NCBI GenBank assembly: GCA_009783445.1
Contig: WRFY01000108.1
Span: 1-38,534, forward strand
Reading direction: 5' to 3'
Length of the DNA: 38,534 nucleotides
Source: Candidatus Azobacteroides sp.
GTDB taxonomy: Bacteria; Bacteroidota; Bacteroidia; Bacteroidales; Azobacteroidaceae
Shown: positions 1 to 8,359 of the stretch, piece after piece
Layout: every line of letters begins with the position of its first letter
How positions within the stretch are numbered: position 1 is the first letter of the stretch
Program-made: the position numbers and the translations under genes
The notes under the pieces: generated by a model
The model's database searches: none
The model's input: only the letters and a program-made list of their open reading frames with translations
What the model was told of the DNA's origin: nothing

Positions 1-1
1 C

Positions 2-523
2 TTTACTCAAAGTTATTCACGTCTTTCTGATAGAGTATATTTTTCTGATAAAGATAGTATTTACACTCGAAAGTTTTTAATAGAGAAAAATAGTTTAATT
101 GACATTACTGATTATACAAGTATCAGTCCTTTATATAATAATATGGGGTATGATATGAAGAATGTTTATAAGCGAATAAAATAAAGAAGCTGACATTGGG
201 TCTGCATCAGGTTTTATTGACTTGAAAACAAATTTTACAGGAAGTTTAATCCCAACAGTTTGACTGCCTCGAAGCAAGTATATGGCATATATACGGATAA
301 TTCCATGAATATTAGCGGAGCTGTTTCCGGAACAGGCGAAAATAAGAGTATGGAAGTATTTAATTTCACTAATGGCAATTTTGATATTAAATTAGGCGAT
401 AGCAGTTTAGGCATGCTTGCACATGAGTTAAAGCATGCTTATCCGTTTGAGGCAGGGGCTTTCAGTAGCGGACCACAAGGCCTTCCTTTTTATGACCAAT
501 CAAATATTGACTTTTTAAATTGA
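2..523 (+). pseudogene. C-terminal remnant of a large secreted/RHS-type protein with an HELKH metallopeptidase-like motif, broken by frameshifts
   Basis: Frame from pos 2 reads FTQSYSRLSDRVYFSDKDSIY...YNNMGYDMKNVYKRIK* (stop 182-184). It continues in another frame from ~186 as EADIGSASGFIDLKTNFTGSLIPTV* (stop 261-263), then returns to the first frame at ~260 as TASKQVYGIYTDNS...LAHELKHAYPFEAG...LNstop. Left end is cut by the window. Confidence 0.5.
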
Positions 524-531
524 ACAAAACA

Positions 532-576
532 AACCGGACGATTGATCCGAAGAAAGGGCGGATCAATCGTCCGGTT
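532..576. terminator. Strong, probably bidirectional intrinsic terminator
   Basis: Perfect 18-bp inverted repeat AACCGGACGATTGATCCG (532-549) / CGGATCAATCGTCCGGTT (559-576), 9-nt loop, flanked by T-rich tracts, between convergent genes. Confidence 0.85.
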
Positions 577-612
577 ATTTTTAAAAAAGAAGTTTCGATC
601 CTTAAAGATTCA

Positions 613-735
613 CTACGGGCAAATCTTCCACCGTCCTCTGGATTCCGCTTTTCTCCTAACGTCCAGCATGATTTGGCAATTGCGCTTGTAGGTTGGATTA
701 TTAACCAAAACGTCAATCGTTTCGTTATCATCCAT
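613..735 (-). pseudogene. Detached C-terminal tail of FtsZ2, in frame downstream of an amber stop
   Basis: Minus-strand translation right after the TAG at 736-738, same frame: MDDNETIDVLVNNPTYKRNCQIMLDVRRKAESRGRWKICP*. Matches the FtsZ1 tail MDDNETIDALINHPTYNRNSKIMLDIIRKAESRRAVENSPVAVF. Confidence 0.8.
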
Positions 736-1890
736 CTAATCGACTCCGCCGTAATATTTTTTTACCAAATCGGGTTGTACAGGATCAAATGCCCCTACAG
801 GATCTACTATTATCTTTCCCTTTTCTTCTCTAATCTCCTCCATCAAAGGAAGGTTGTCGATGTCGAAACCGGTAGCAAGAAGGATGATTTTAATTTTGTC
901 TTTCAAAGTGTCGTCACTGGCCGCTCCCCAAATCACTTCTATTCCGTTCATATCGGACTTAGCCATAAATTCATTGATTTCATTCAATTCGCTCATCAAT
1001 AGCTGTTTGGATTCATTGAAATAAATATTGAACAAAATTTTCCGGGCATTGAACACATCGTTGTTGTTGAACAAAGGCGAGTGGATAGCGTTCTCGAAAG
1101 CGGCAGCCACACGACCTTCTCCTTCTCCTAAACCGCTATTCATAATGGCAACGCCTCCATTTTTGAACATGGCGCTTGCGTCGGCAAAGTCCAAGTTGCT
1201 ATATCCAGACTTGGTAATAATGTCGGCAATATTCTTAACCATCAGGGTTAAGATATCGTCTGCTTTTTTCAAGCGATCCGGCAAATTCATGTCGCCATAA
1301 ATTTCCACCAATTTTTCGTTCTGGATCACGAATAAAGTATCTACGCTTTCGCGCATTTCGACGACTCCTTTCAATGCATGAATCATCTTATTTTTCCCTT
1401 CAAATTGAAACGGAATCGTTACGATACCTACCGTAAGCAACCCCCTTTCTTTGGCTGTTTGAGCAACGACGGGAGCCGCTCCTGTTCCAACGACTCCGCC
1501 CATTCCGGCAACAACAAGAACCATCTTTGTTCCATCGTTTAAGAACCTTTGCAAGTCCGGTAAACTTTCTTTCGCCGCATCTTTCGCTATTATGGGATCT
1601 GTACTTTCAATGATTACCCTTTCTGTTGCTTTTCCTAAGTGCAACTGAATAGGAACTTCACACTGTTTCAATGCCTCATAATCAGTATCGCATGCACTGA
1701 AAGTAACGCCTTCTATGCCATCTTTCAACATCCGATTAACGGCATTACACCCACCTCCTCCCACTCCTATGACTTTAATGATAGGCGATGTTACTTCATT
1801 TAAGTACCTTTGAAATGCCGCGATATATTCTTTCGCCCATGATGGGCGATTCTTGTGTGGAAAACTAAATTCATCTGTTACTTCATTCAT
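736..1890 (-). CDS. Divergent FtsZ paralog (FtsZ2), truncated C-terminus, altered GTP-binding loops
   Basis: 384 aa, colinear with the neighbouring FtsZ (IIKVIGVGGGGCNAVNRM...; GYSNLDFADA...; IPFQFEGK). Signature motif reads AGMGGVVGTGAAP. Confidence 0.9.
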   Translation of the reverse strand: MNEVTDEFSFPHKNRPSWAKEYIAAFQRYLNEVTSPIIKVIGVGGGGCNAVNRMLKDGIEGVTFSACDTDYEALKQCEVPIQLHLGKATERVIIESTDPIIAKDAAKESLPDLQRFLNDGTKMVLVVAGMGGVVGTGAAPVVAQTAKERGLLTVGIVTIPFQFEGKNKMIHALKGVVEMRESVDTLFVIQNEKLVEIYGDMNLPDRLKKADDILTLMVKNIADIITKSGYSNLDFADASAMFKNGGVAIMNSGLGEGEGRVAAAFENAIHSPLFNNNDVFNARKILFNIYFNESKQLLMSELNEINEFMAKSDMNGIEVIWGAASDDTLKDKIKIILLATGFDIDNLPLMEEIREEKGKIIVDPVGAFDPVQPDLVKKYYGGVD

Positions 1891-1904
1891 AAATATGCAT
1901 ATTT

Positions 1905-2357
1905 TTATACAGACAACAATCGTTTAACCATCTCCGAAATCAGCCGTCCTTCCGTTCGCCCTGCCAGTGTGCGCGTAGCGATTCCCATTACCTTACCCAT
2001 ATCTTTAGGCGAAGAGGCTCCTGTTTGAGCAATAATTTCCCGGATGGAAGTTTCCAATTCTTCGGAACTCAATTGTTTGGGGAGATAATCTTCCAAAACG
2101 GCTACTTCAGCCAATTCTTTTTCCGCCAATTCCGGGCGATTTTGCTCGGAATAAATAGCGGCGCTATCTTTGCGCTGTTTGATCATTCGTTGAAGAATCA
2201 AGACAGCCTGTTCATCTTTTAATTCGCCGTCGGCTCCTTTGGCTGTTTTAGCTTCCAAAAATTCTTTTTTTACTCCCCGCAACGCTTCCAGACGTATTTT
2301 ATCTTTGGAGAGCATCGCCGCTTTAATATCATTGCTTATAGTATCGAATAAAGTCAT
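1905..2357 (-). CDS. yqeY: GatB/YqeY domain-containing protein
   Basis: 150 aa, MTLFDTISNDIKAAMLSKDKIRLEALRGVKKEF...SSPKDMGKVMGIATRTLAGRTEGRLISEMVKRLL; YqeY family, commonly next to ftsZ in Bacteroidetes. Confidence 0.9.
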   Translation of the reverse strand: MTLFDTISNDIKAAMLSKDKIRLEALRGVKKEFLEAKTAKGADGELKDEQAVLILQRMIKQRKDSAAIYSEQNRPELAEKELAEVAVLEDYLPKQLSSEELETSIREIIAQTGASSPKDMGKVMGIATRTLAGRTEGRLISEMVKRLLSV

Positions 2358-2412
2358 AATCTTTTTTTGTTAAGTTGTCTATTGCTTGTTTCCGTTCTGT
2401 TAAATAACCTCA

Positions 2413-3741
2413 TTAAAAAACAGCGACTGGCGAATTCTCCACAGCACGCCGAGATTCTGCTTTTCTAATAATATCCAACATAATTTTGGAATTGCGATTG
2501 TAGGTTGGATGATTGATCAAAGCGTCGATCGTTTCGTTATCGTCCATTTGATCGATAGAACTGAAAATGAACGGTTTGGGCATAGGCCTTTTGATCAAAT
2601 TCCGCGAAATTTCTTCACCATAGTATTCCGTGATCATTCGTTCTTCGTAAATGCTGACTTTTTCTTTTTCCATTTGTATTCTTATCTGTTCTTCTTCTTG
2701 CCGTCTTTTTTCTTCTTCATCCAGCTTGTTGTCTTCTTCTTCCATTTCTTTCATCAAAGGAAGATTGGCGATGTCGAAACCGGTAGCGAGTACGGTAACT
2801 TTGATTTTTTCTTCCAAAGCGTCGTCGATGGCAGCTCCCCAAATCACTTTTATTTCTTTCACCTTGAACTTAATCATAAATTCGTTAATTTCATTCAATT
2901 CATTCATTTTAAGCGGTTTGGATTGACTAAAATAAACATTGAACAAAATTTTCCGCGCATTGAATACATCATTGTTGTTGAGCAAAGGCGAATGTAAAGC
3001 GCTATCGAAAGCGGCGGCCACACGATCTTCTCCTTCCCCCACCCCGCTACTCATAATGGCGACGCCGCCATTTTTGAGCGTTGCGTTTACGTCGGCAAAA
3101 TCCAGATTGATATATCCGGGCCGTGTAATAATTTCGGCAATACTCTTAGCCGCTGTGGATAAGGTATCGTCTGCCTTTTTCAAGCCTTCCGGTAAGTCCA
3201 TGTTTCCATAGATCTCCACCAATTTCTCATTATTGATCACTAACAAAGCATCTACATTCTTACGGATTTCGACAACTCCTCTCAATGCCTGAATAATCTT
3301 ATCTTTTCCTTCAAATTGAAATGGAATCGTCACGATGCCTACCGTAAGTATCCCCATTTCTTTGGCTATTTGAGCGACGATAGGCGCCGCTCCCGTTCCT
3401 GTACCTCCGCCCATTCCAGCGGTAATGAAGGCCATCTTCGTTCCATCGCTTAAGAGTCTTTGCAAATCCGGCAAGCTTTCTTCCGCCGCATCTTTTGCTA
3501 TCAAGGGATTATTTCCCGCTCCCAAACCTTCGGTGATTGTTTTCCCCAATTGTAATCGAATAGGAACTTCGCATGCTTTCAATGCCTGATAATCGGTATT
3601 ACATACAATGAAAGTGACGTCTTGTATGCCTTCCTTAAACATGTGATTAACGGCATTGCCGCCGCCGCCTCCCACTCCTATGACCTTAATGATAGGCGCT
3701 TCTTGTGTTGGAAAATCAAATCCTGTTAAAACTTCATCCAT
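2413..3741 (-). CDS. ftsZ: Cell division protein FtsZ (canonical copy)
   Basis: 442 aa; IKVIGVGGGGGNAVNHM, GLGAGNNPLIAKDAAEES, AGMGGGTGTGAAP, GYINLDFADV; charged linker and C-terminal tail. Confidence 0.96.
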   Translation of the reverse strand: MDEVLTGFDFPTQEAPIIKVIGVGGGGGNAVNHMFKEGIQDVTFIVCNTDYQALKACEVPIRLQLGKTITEGLGAGNNPLIAKDAAEESLPDLQRLLSDGTKMAFITAGMGGGTGTGAAPIVAQIAKEMGILTVGIVTIPFQFEGKDKIIQALRGVVEIRKNVDALLVINNEKLVEIYGNMDLPEGLKKADDTLSTAAKSIAEIITRPGYINLDFADVNATLKNGGVAIMSSGVGEGEDRVAAAFDSALHSPLLNNNDVFNARKILFNVYFSQSKPLKMNELNEINEFMIKFKVKEIKVIWGAAIDDALEEKIKVTVLATGFDIANLPLMKEMEEEDNKLDEEEKRRQEEEQIRIQMEKEKVSIYEERMITEYYGEEISRNLIKRPMPKPFIFSSIDQMDDNETIDALINHPTYNRNSKIMLDIIRKAESRRAVENSPVAVF

Positions 3742-3752
3742 GATATGTATAT

Positions 3753-3785
3753 TTATTTTTATTCTTATTCTTATTTTTATTTTTA
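3753..3785 (-). repeat. Hexanucleotide repeat (TAA RAA) giving six in-frame stops after ftsA
   Basis: Minus strand: GAA GAA GAA TAA AAA TAA AAA TAA GAA TAA GAA TAA AAA TAA ATA, then the ftsZ start region. Confidence 0.9.
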
Positions 3786-5045
3786 TTCTTCTTCTCTTAT
3801 TTCATCAAAAAGACCTTTAGAAAAATGGGACCACATTTCACGTAAACCTTTTTTTTCTCTTCTTCTGTTTGTATTTCCAGACGGATCCATTATTATCGGT
3901 TCCACGACCGGAGGATCAGGTACAGGAATAACCACTTTAGCGCAATTTTCCTTTCCTAAAGCTAATAAACCGAAAGCGCAAGCATTGGCAGGGTCGTCTA
4001 TGAGGTCGCTCCATGAATCTGTCCAATGAACCAGCGACTTATTTACACAGGCGATCCGTACGGGTTTATTGGTTTTCAAGCGGATAAATTCGTCCAAATT
4101 TCTTAGTTGCGATCCGCCACCTGTGATTATAATTCCTTCTCCCATAGATGATTCGCATCCAGACACTTTGATTTGTTCAATGATGTTGGCCACAATTTCG
4201 TTGGTTCTTGCTTCAATCACCTTATATAACGGTTCTTCATTTTCAGATTCAATCAAAACGCTTCCTTCGCTCATTTTCAATCCTTCGGCCTCTTCTTCCG
4301 GTATGCCCGAAGCCCAAATAATATCCCTGGTGATAGTGTTTGATCCCAATGGAATAGCCACGAGATATCTCAACAAGTTGTTTTTATAAACAGATAAATA
4401 GGTAATGCCTGCTCCTAATTCAACCAGAGCGCAACCCAACTTTTTTTCCCGCCGAGTCAATACGGCTTCCGCCGTAGCCAAAGGAGAAATAAAAAAACCG
4501 GCAATTTCTATTTTCGCTTTTTCTTCAATGCTTTTTTCTAAATTTGTTTTAAGCGAAGGATGTCCCAAGATCAGTAAAAATTTGGCTTCAATTATTTGGC
4601 AAGGAAGACCTTGAGGGTCCACTTCCAAGCGGCCGTCCAGATAATATTCAGGCGAAACAATTTCCAAAATTTCCATCAGTTCGGGTGCATAGTTCATACA
4701 TCCATTATATAAGGAATTAATGATTCGGTCGTCGACGAATGCTCCATTCATCTCTCTTCGTACCGTATAATATTCTGCATGAATAGATTGCCCTCCCAAT
4801 CCTACATACAGTTTTTTGACCTTTGCTTCCAGTTTTTTATTCAGCCGCTCGACCAAAGCGGATACTTTCTGAGCCGCTTCATCTACATGATAAATATAGC
4901 CCCTGCACATGCAAGCGCCTGACATCTCTTTTTCTGCACCGAGAATGGTTAAAACTCCTTTTTCATCTTTACGAGCAGCTATAGAAAGCATTTTGGAGGT
5001 TCCTAAATCTAAGGCTGCAATATATTCTGTTCGTCCCATATTCAT
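3783..5045 (-). CDS. ftsA: Cell division protein FtsA
   Basis: 420 aa; TEYIAALDLGTSKMLSIAARKDE..., GIIITGGGSQLRNLDEFI; actin-fold ATPase directly upstream of ftsZ. Confidence 0.95.
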   Translation of the reverse strand: MNMGRTEYIAALDLGTSKMLSIAARKDEKGVLTILGAEKEMSGACMCRGYIYHVDEAAQKVSALVERLNKKLEAKVKKLYVGLGGQSIHAEYYTVRREMNGAFVDDRIINSLYNGCMNYAPELMEILEIVSPEYYLDGRLEVDPQGLPCQIIEAKFLLILGHPSLKTNLEKSIEEKAKIEIAGFFISPLATAEAVLTRREKKLGCALVELGAGITYLSVYKNNLLRYLVAIPLGSNTITRDIIWASGIPEEEAEGLKMSEGSVLIESENEEPLYKVIEARTNEIVANIIEQIKVSGCESSMGEGIIITGGGSQLRNLDEFIRLKTNKPVRIACVNKSLVHWTDSWSDLIDDPANACAFGLLALGKENCAKVVIPVPDPPVVEPIIMDPSGNTNRRREKKGLREMWSHFSKGLFDEIREEE

Positions 5046-5051
5046 TCTTTT

Positions 5052-5789
5052 TTACTCTTGTTTAGTGCACACTACTTGATTTTTATATTTTAGATTGATT
5101 ATTGAATATCTGTTCCATCCCATTTTATTTAGACCTTTATTATAAAAAAGTTTCAATTTGTTGAGATTCTCCTTATAGTCCTCCATTTTCCCTAATATGA
5201 TGCGATGATTGCCCACTCTGGGTATCAATTCGACATCCAGATTGGCTTCAATATTGATTTGTTCGATTTGTGAATTCCAAAATTTATCTTTTTGTAAAAA
5301 CAAGGCAAAATTGTATAATTGATCTTTGGCATACGCATCGCTGATCCGTCCCGTCGCTAAAGGAAGGTAAGCGGTAAAATCGGACGGCACAGGCATTTTT
5401 TCTCCCTCGCTATCAATGAAATAAGTTTCGTTTCCCGTCATAACCCGCAATATCGGGGTCCGTTGAAACACTTTGACCTTAACTGTTCCATCGATCGTTT
5501 TGTACGATTCGGCTGTTTTAATCAGCTTATTGCTTTCCAAGGCTGTCTCTATGCTATCCATACTGATCTCGGATATTTTTTTCCCTACCGGATAGAGTTT
5601 AGTCTTTTTAAGCAACGATTCCACCAACGAATCATTTAAATATGACTCTTCAGCGGATTTGACTACTTCAATATCCATTTTTGTACATTCTTTATCTATC
5701 CTTGCCTTTGGATTCATGAAGATGACGGCAAAAGCAATATATCCTGTCAACAGGAATAGCAACGTAAGGAGCATAATTTTCTTGATCAT
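5052..5789 (-). CDS. ftsQ: Cell division protein FtsQ/DivIB
   Basis: 245 aa with N-terminal TM segment; position between murC and ftsA; POTRA/FtsQ-like sequence ending INLKYKNQVVCTK. Confidence 0.85.
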   Translation of the reverse strand: MIKKIMLLTLLFLLTGYIAFAVIFMNPKARIDKECTKMDIEVVKSAEESYLNDSLVESLLKKTKLYPVGKKISEISMDSIETALESNKLIKTAESYKTIDGTVKVKVFQRTPILRVMTGNETYFIDSEGEKMPVPSDFTAYLPLATGRISDAYAKDQLYNFALFLQKDKFWNSQIEQINIEANLDVELIPRVGNHRIILGKMEDYKENLNKLKLFYNKGLNKMGWNRYSIINLKYKNQVVCTKQE

Positions 5790-5822
5790 ATTACTACGAG
5801 CGTGCCAATAGACTCTGTCATT

Positions 5823-8336
5823 TTACCGGCAAGTCAGCACATTTTTAATCGGTTCCACTAACAATTCGATATCACCCGCGCCTGCCATTAGCAGTACGTC
5901 CACATCACGTTTACTTATAAAGTCCACCAATTCGTTATATGCCACTATTTTCTTGTAAGGACAAGTCACCAAATTCAAAATCATTTGCGATGATACACCC
6001 GGAATCGCTTGTTCTCTTGCCGGGTAAATAGGTATCAAAATCACTTCGTCCGACAAAGATAATGATTTTGCGAATTCCTTGTAGAAATCGAGGGTACGAG
6101 AATACAAATGAGGTTGAAAAATTACGCATAATTTTCGGTTGGGGTACAATTTTCTTACCGATGAAATGCTTGCTTCCAATTCTTCCGGATGATGGGCATA
6201 ATCATCGATCAAAACAATTTTATCTGTTTTGATATAAAAATCGAATCTTCTTTTAACTCCTTGGAACGACGCCATTCCTTGTTTGAGTTCTTTTTCAGAT
6301 ACCCCATTGAGATAAGCGACGCCTAAAGCAGCCACTGCGTTTACAATATTAATTTCTACCGGCACGCCCAATTGAATATCGCGAATCGTTGTTTCGGGAG
6401 TTACAAAATCAAAATAAATTTCTCCGTTGCCCATTCGCACATTTTGAGCATAAAAATCCGGTTTTTCTTTTTGATTGGGAGCCGCAGCTCCTCCATAACG
6501 GTAAAGACGAACATTTTTTTGCAAAGTCGGAAGTATATCGACCTTTTCTTCCATCAGCAACAAGCCGCCTTCACGCACCAGCGACGCAAAATGGGCAAAT
6601 GCTTCTCTGTAATTAGCTTCTGTTTCATAAATATCTAAGTGATCAGGAGCGACAGAGGTAATTACGGCTATATAGGGCGAAAGCCAATGGAACGAACGGT
6701 CGTATTCGTCGGCTTCGATCACTGTCAGATCGCTTCGATCCGACAACAACAGATTCGTATCGTAATTTTTCAATATGCCGCCCAAAAAAGCATTGCAATC
6801 AATCGTCGATTGTTTCAACAAATGAGCAATCATGCTGGAAGTCGTCGTTTTACCATGCGTTCCGGCTACGCAAATTCCCCGTTGCGTTTTCGTAATTTCG
6901 CCCAATACTTGAGCGCGTTTCATCATCTTGAAACCGTTTTTCCGGAAATAATTCCATTCCGTATGATCGGACGGGATAGCAGGCGTATACACCACCAGCG
7001 TATCTACAGGGTTTTTGAATATTTCTGCAATCTGGCGAACATCGTCTTCGTAATGGATTTGCGCACCTTCGGCATTCAACTGTTGAGTTAAAACCGATTC
7101 CACTCGATCGTATCCTCCTACATTTTCCCCTTTGGCAAGAAAATAGCGCGCCAGATTGCTCATTCCAATACCCCCAGCGCCAATGAAATAAACATTCCGA
7201 AACGCAACTGGCAAAGCGGCATTGGGCAACAGTTTTTCTATCTCGCGCACAATTTGATTGGCCGCATCCGGCAAAGCCATTTTTCGTATGTTGTTCCCCA
7301 GCTCCTGAGAGAGCGCTTTGTCGTGGATGACGCGCAAGGCTTCGGGGATCAAATTTTGCACCGCTTCGTTGTCGGCAACCATCAGGGCTGCTTTTTTTCT
7401 TACTAAGGCTTGTGCATTTTTGGTCTGATGATCCTCCGCTACATTGGGCGAAGGGACTAAGATGACCGGTTTTCCCACCAAGCAAAATTCGGAGATCGAA
7501 CCGGCTCCTGCACGCGAAATAATCAAATCGGCCACCGAGTAAGCTAAATCCATCCGGGAAATGAATCCGGTCAAATGAATGGCGCTTTCTTCCTGCTTTT
7601 TCTCTTGCGAGGCAAAAATGGACGCCAAGCGCGCTTGCATATCCGAATAATAGTAAGTTCCCGATTGCCAAATAATTTGTATATCGCTTGCTTCAATAGT
7701 TTCCAACGAAGCCAGCATACTTTCGTTGAGGGTACGTGCGCCAAGACTTCCGCCCGACAAAAGAATCGTTTTTTTGTCGGGATGCAGGTTGAAATGAGCG
7801 TACCCTTCCTGTCGTTTTTCTTCAGTACAAACCAAATGGGTACGAACCGGATTTCCCGTTAACACAATCTTTTCAGCAGGGAAAAATTGCTCCATTCCCT
7901 CGTAGGCTACACAGATTTTGGCCGCTTTTTTCGCCAGCAATCGGTTCGTTACCCCCGCATACGAGTTTTGTTCCTGAAGCAAAGTAGGAATTCCTTTTTT
8001 TGCCGCCGCTTTCAGTACCGGGCCGCTGGCATAACCGCCTACGCCCACAACAACGTCTGGCCGGAAATCGTCGACAATTTTCCCCGCAAGCGACAAGCTT
8101 TTGTTCAGTTTCCACAAAACGGATATATTTTTGAGTAGATTTTTTCGGTCAAATCCTGCTACAGGCAATCCTCGGATGGCATATCCCGCAGCTGGAACAC
8201 GTTCCATCTCCATGCGGTTTTCTGCTCCTACAAAAAGAATTTCCGCATCAGCATATTTAGCTTGAATTGCATTGGCGATGGATATGGCCGGAAAAATATG
8301 CCCTCCCGTTCCTCCTCCACTGATGATTATTCTCAT
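5823..8336 (-). CDS. murG/murC: Bifunctional MurG-MurC fusion (GlcNAc transferase + UDP-MurNAc:L-Ala ligase)
   Basis: 837-aa single ORF. N-terminal MRIIISGGGTGGHIFPAISIANAI (MurG), then ...REIEKLLPNAALPVAFRNVYFIGAGGIGMSNLARYFL...GTHGKTTTSSMIAHLL (MurC). No stop and no Met between the modules. Confidence 0.9.
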   Translation of the reverse strand: MRIIISGGGTGGHIFPAISIANAIQAKYADAEILFVGAENRMEMERVPAAGYAIRGLPVAGFDRKNLLKNISVLWKLNKSLSLAGKIVDDFRPDVVVGVGGYASGPVLKAAAKKGIPTLLQEQNSYAGVTNRLLAKKAAKICVAYEGMEQFFPAEKIVLTGNPVRTHLVCTEEKRQEGYAHFNLHPDKKTILLSGGSLGARTLNESMLASLETIEASDIQIIWQSGTYYYSDMQARLASIFASQEKKQEESAIHLTGFISRMDLAYSVADLIISRAGAGSISEFCLVGKPVILVPSPNVAEDHQTKNAQALVRKKAALMVADNEAVQNLIPEALRVIHDKALSQELGNNIRKMALPDAANQIVREIEKLLPNAALPVAFRNVYFIGAGGIGMSNLARYFLAKGENVGGYDRVESVLTQQLNAEGAQIHYEDDVRQIAEIFKNPVDTLVVYTPAIPSDHTEWNYFRKNGFKMMKRAQVLGEITKTQRGICVAGTHGKTTTSSMIAHLLKQSTIDCNAFLGGILKNYDTNLLLSDRSDLTVIEADEYDRSFHWLSPYIAVITSVAPDHLDIYETEANYREAFAHFASLVREGGLLLMEEKVDILPTLQKNVRLYRYGGAAAPNQKEKPDFYAQNVRMGNGEIYFDFVTPETTIRDIQLGVPVEINIVNAVAALGVAYLNGVSEKELKQGMASFQGVKRRFDFYIKTDKIVLIDDYAHHPEELEASISSVRKLYPNRKLCVIFQPHLYSRTLDFYKEFAKSLSLSDEVILIPIYPAREQAIPGVSSQMILNLVTCPYKKIVAYNELVDFISKRDVDVLLMAGAGDIELLVEPIKNVLTCR

Positions 8337-8359
8337 GTTTTTTTCTAATTTATTACTGT

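Noticed and set aside
520-1300. Plus-strand ORFs at 520-1002 and 1028-1300
   Set aside because: Antisense shadows of ftsZ2 and its tail; codons mirror the minus-strand FtsZ reading and have no recognisable domain.
6850-7671. 273-aa minus ORF (and 5935-6129, 7873-8115) overlapping murG/murC
   Set aside because: Alternative frame within the MurG-MurC ORF; Arg/Ser/Gly-rich composition typical of out-of-frame translation.
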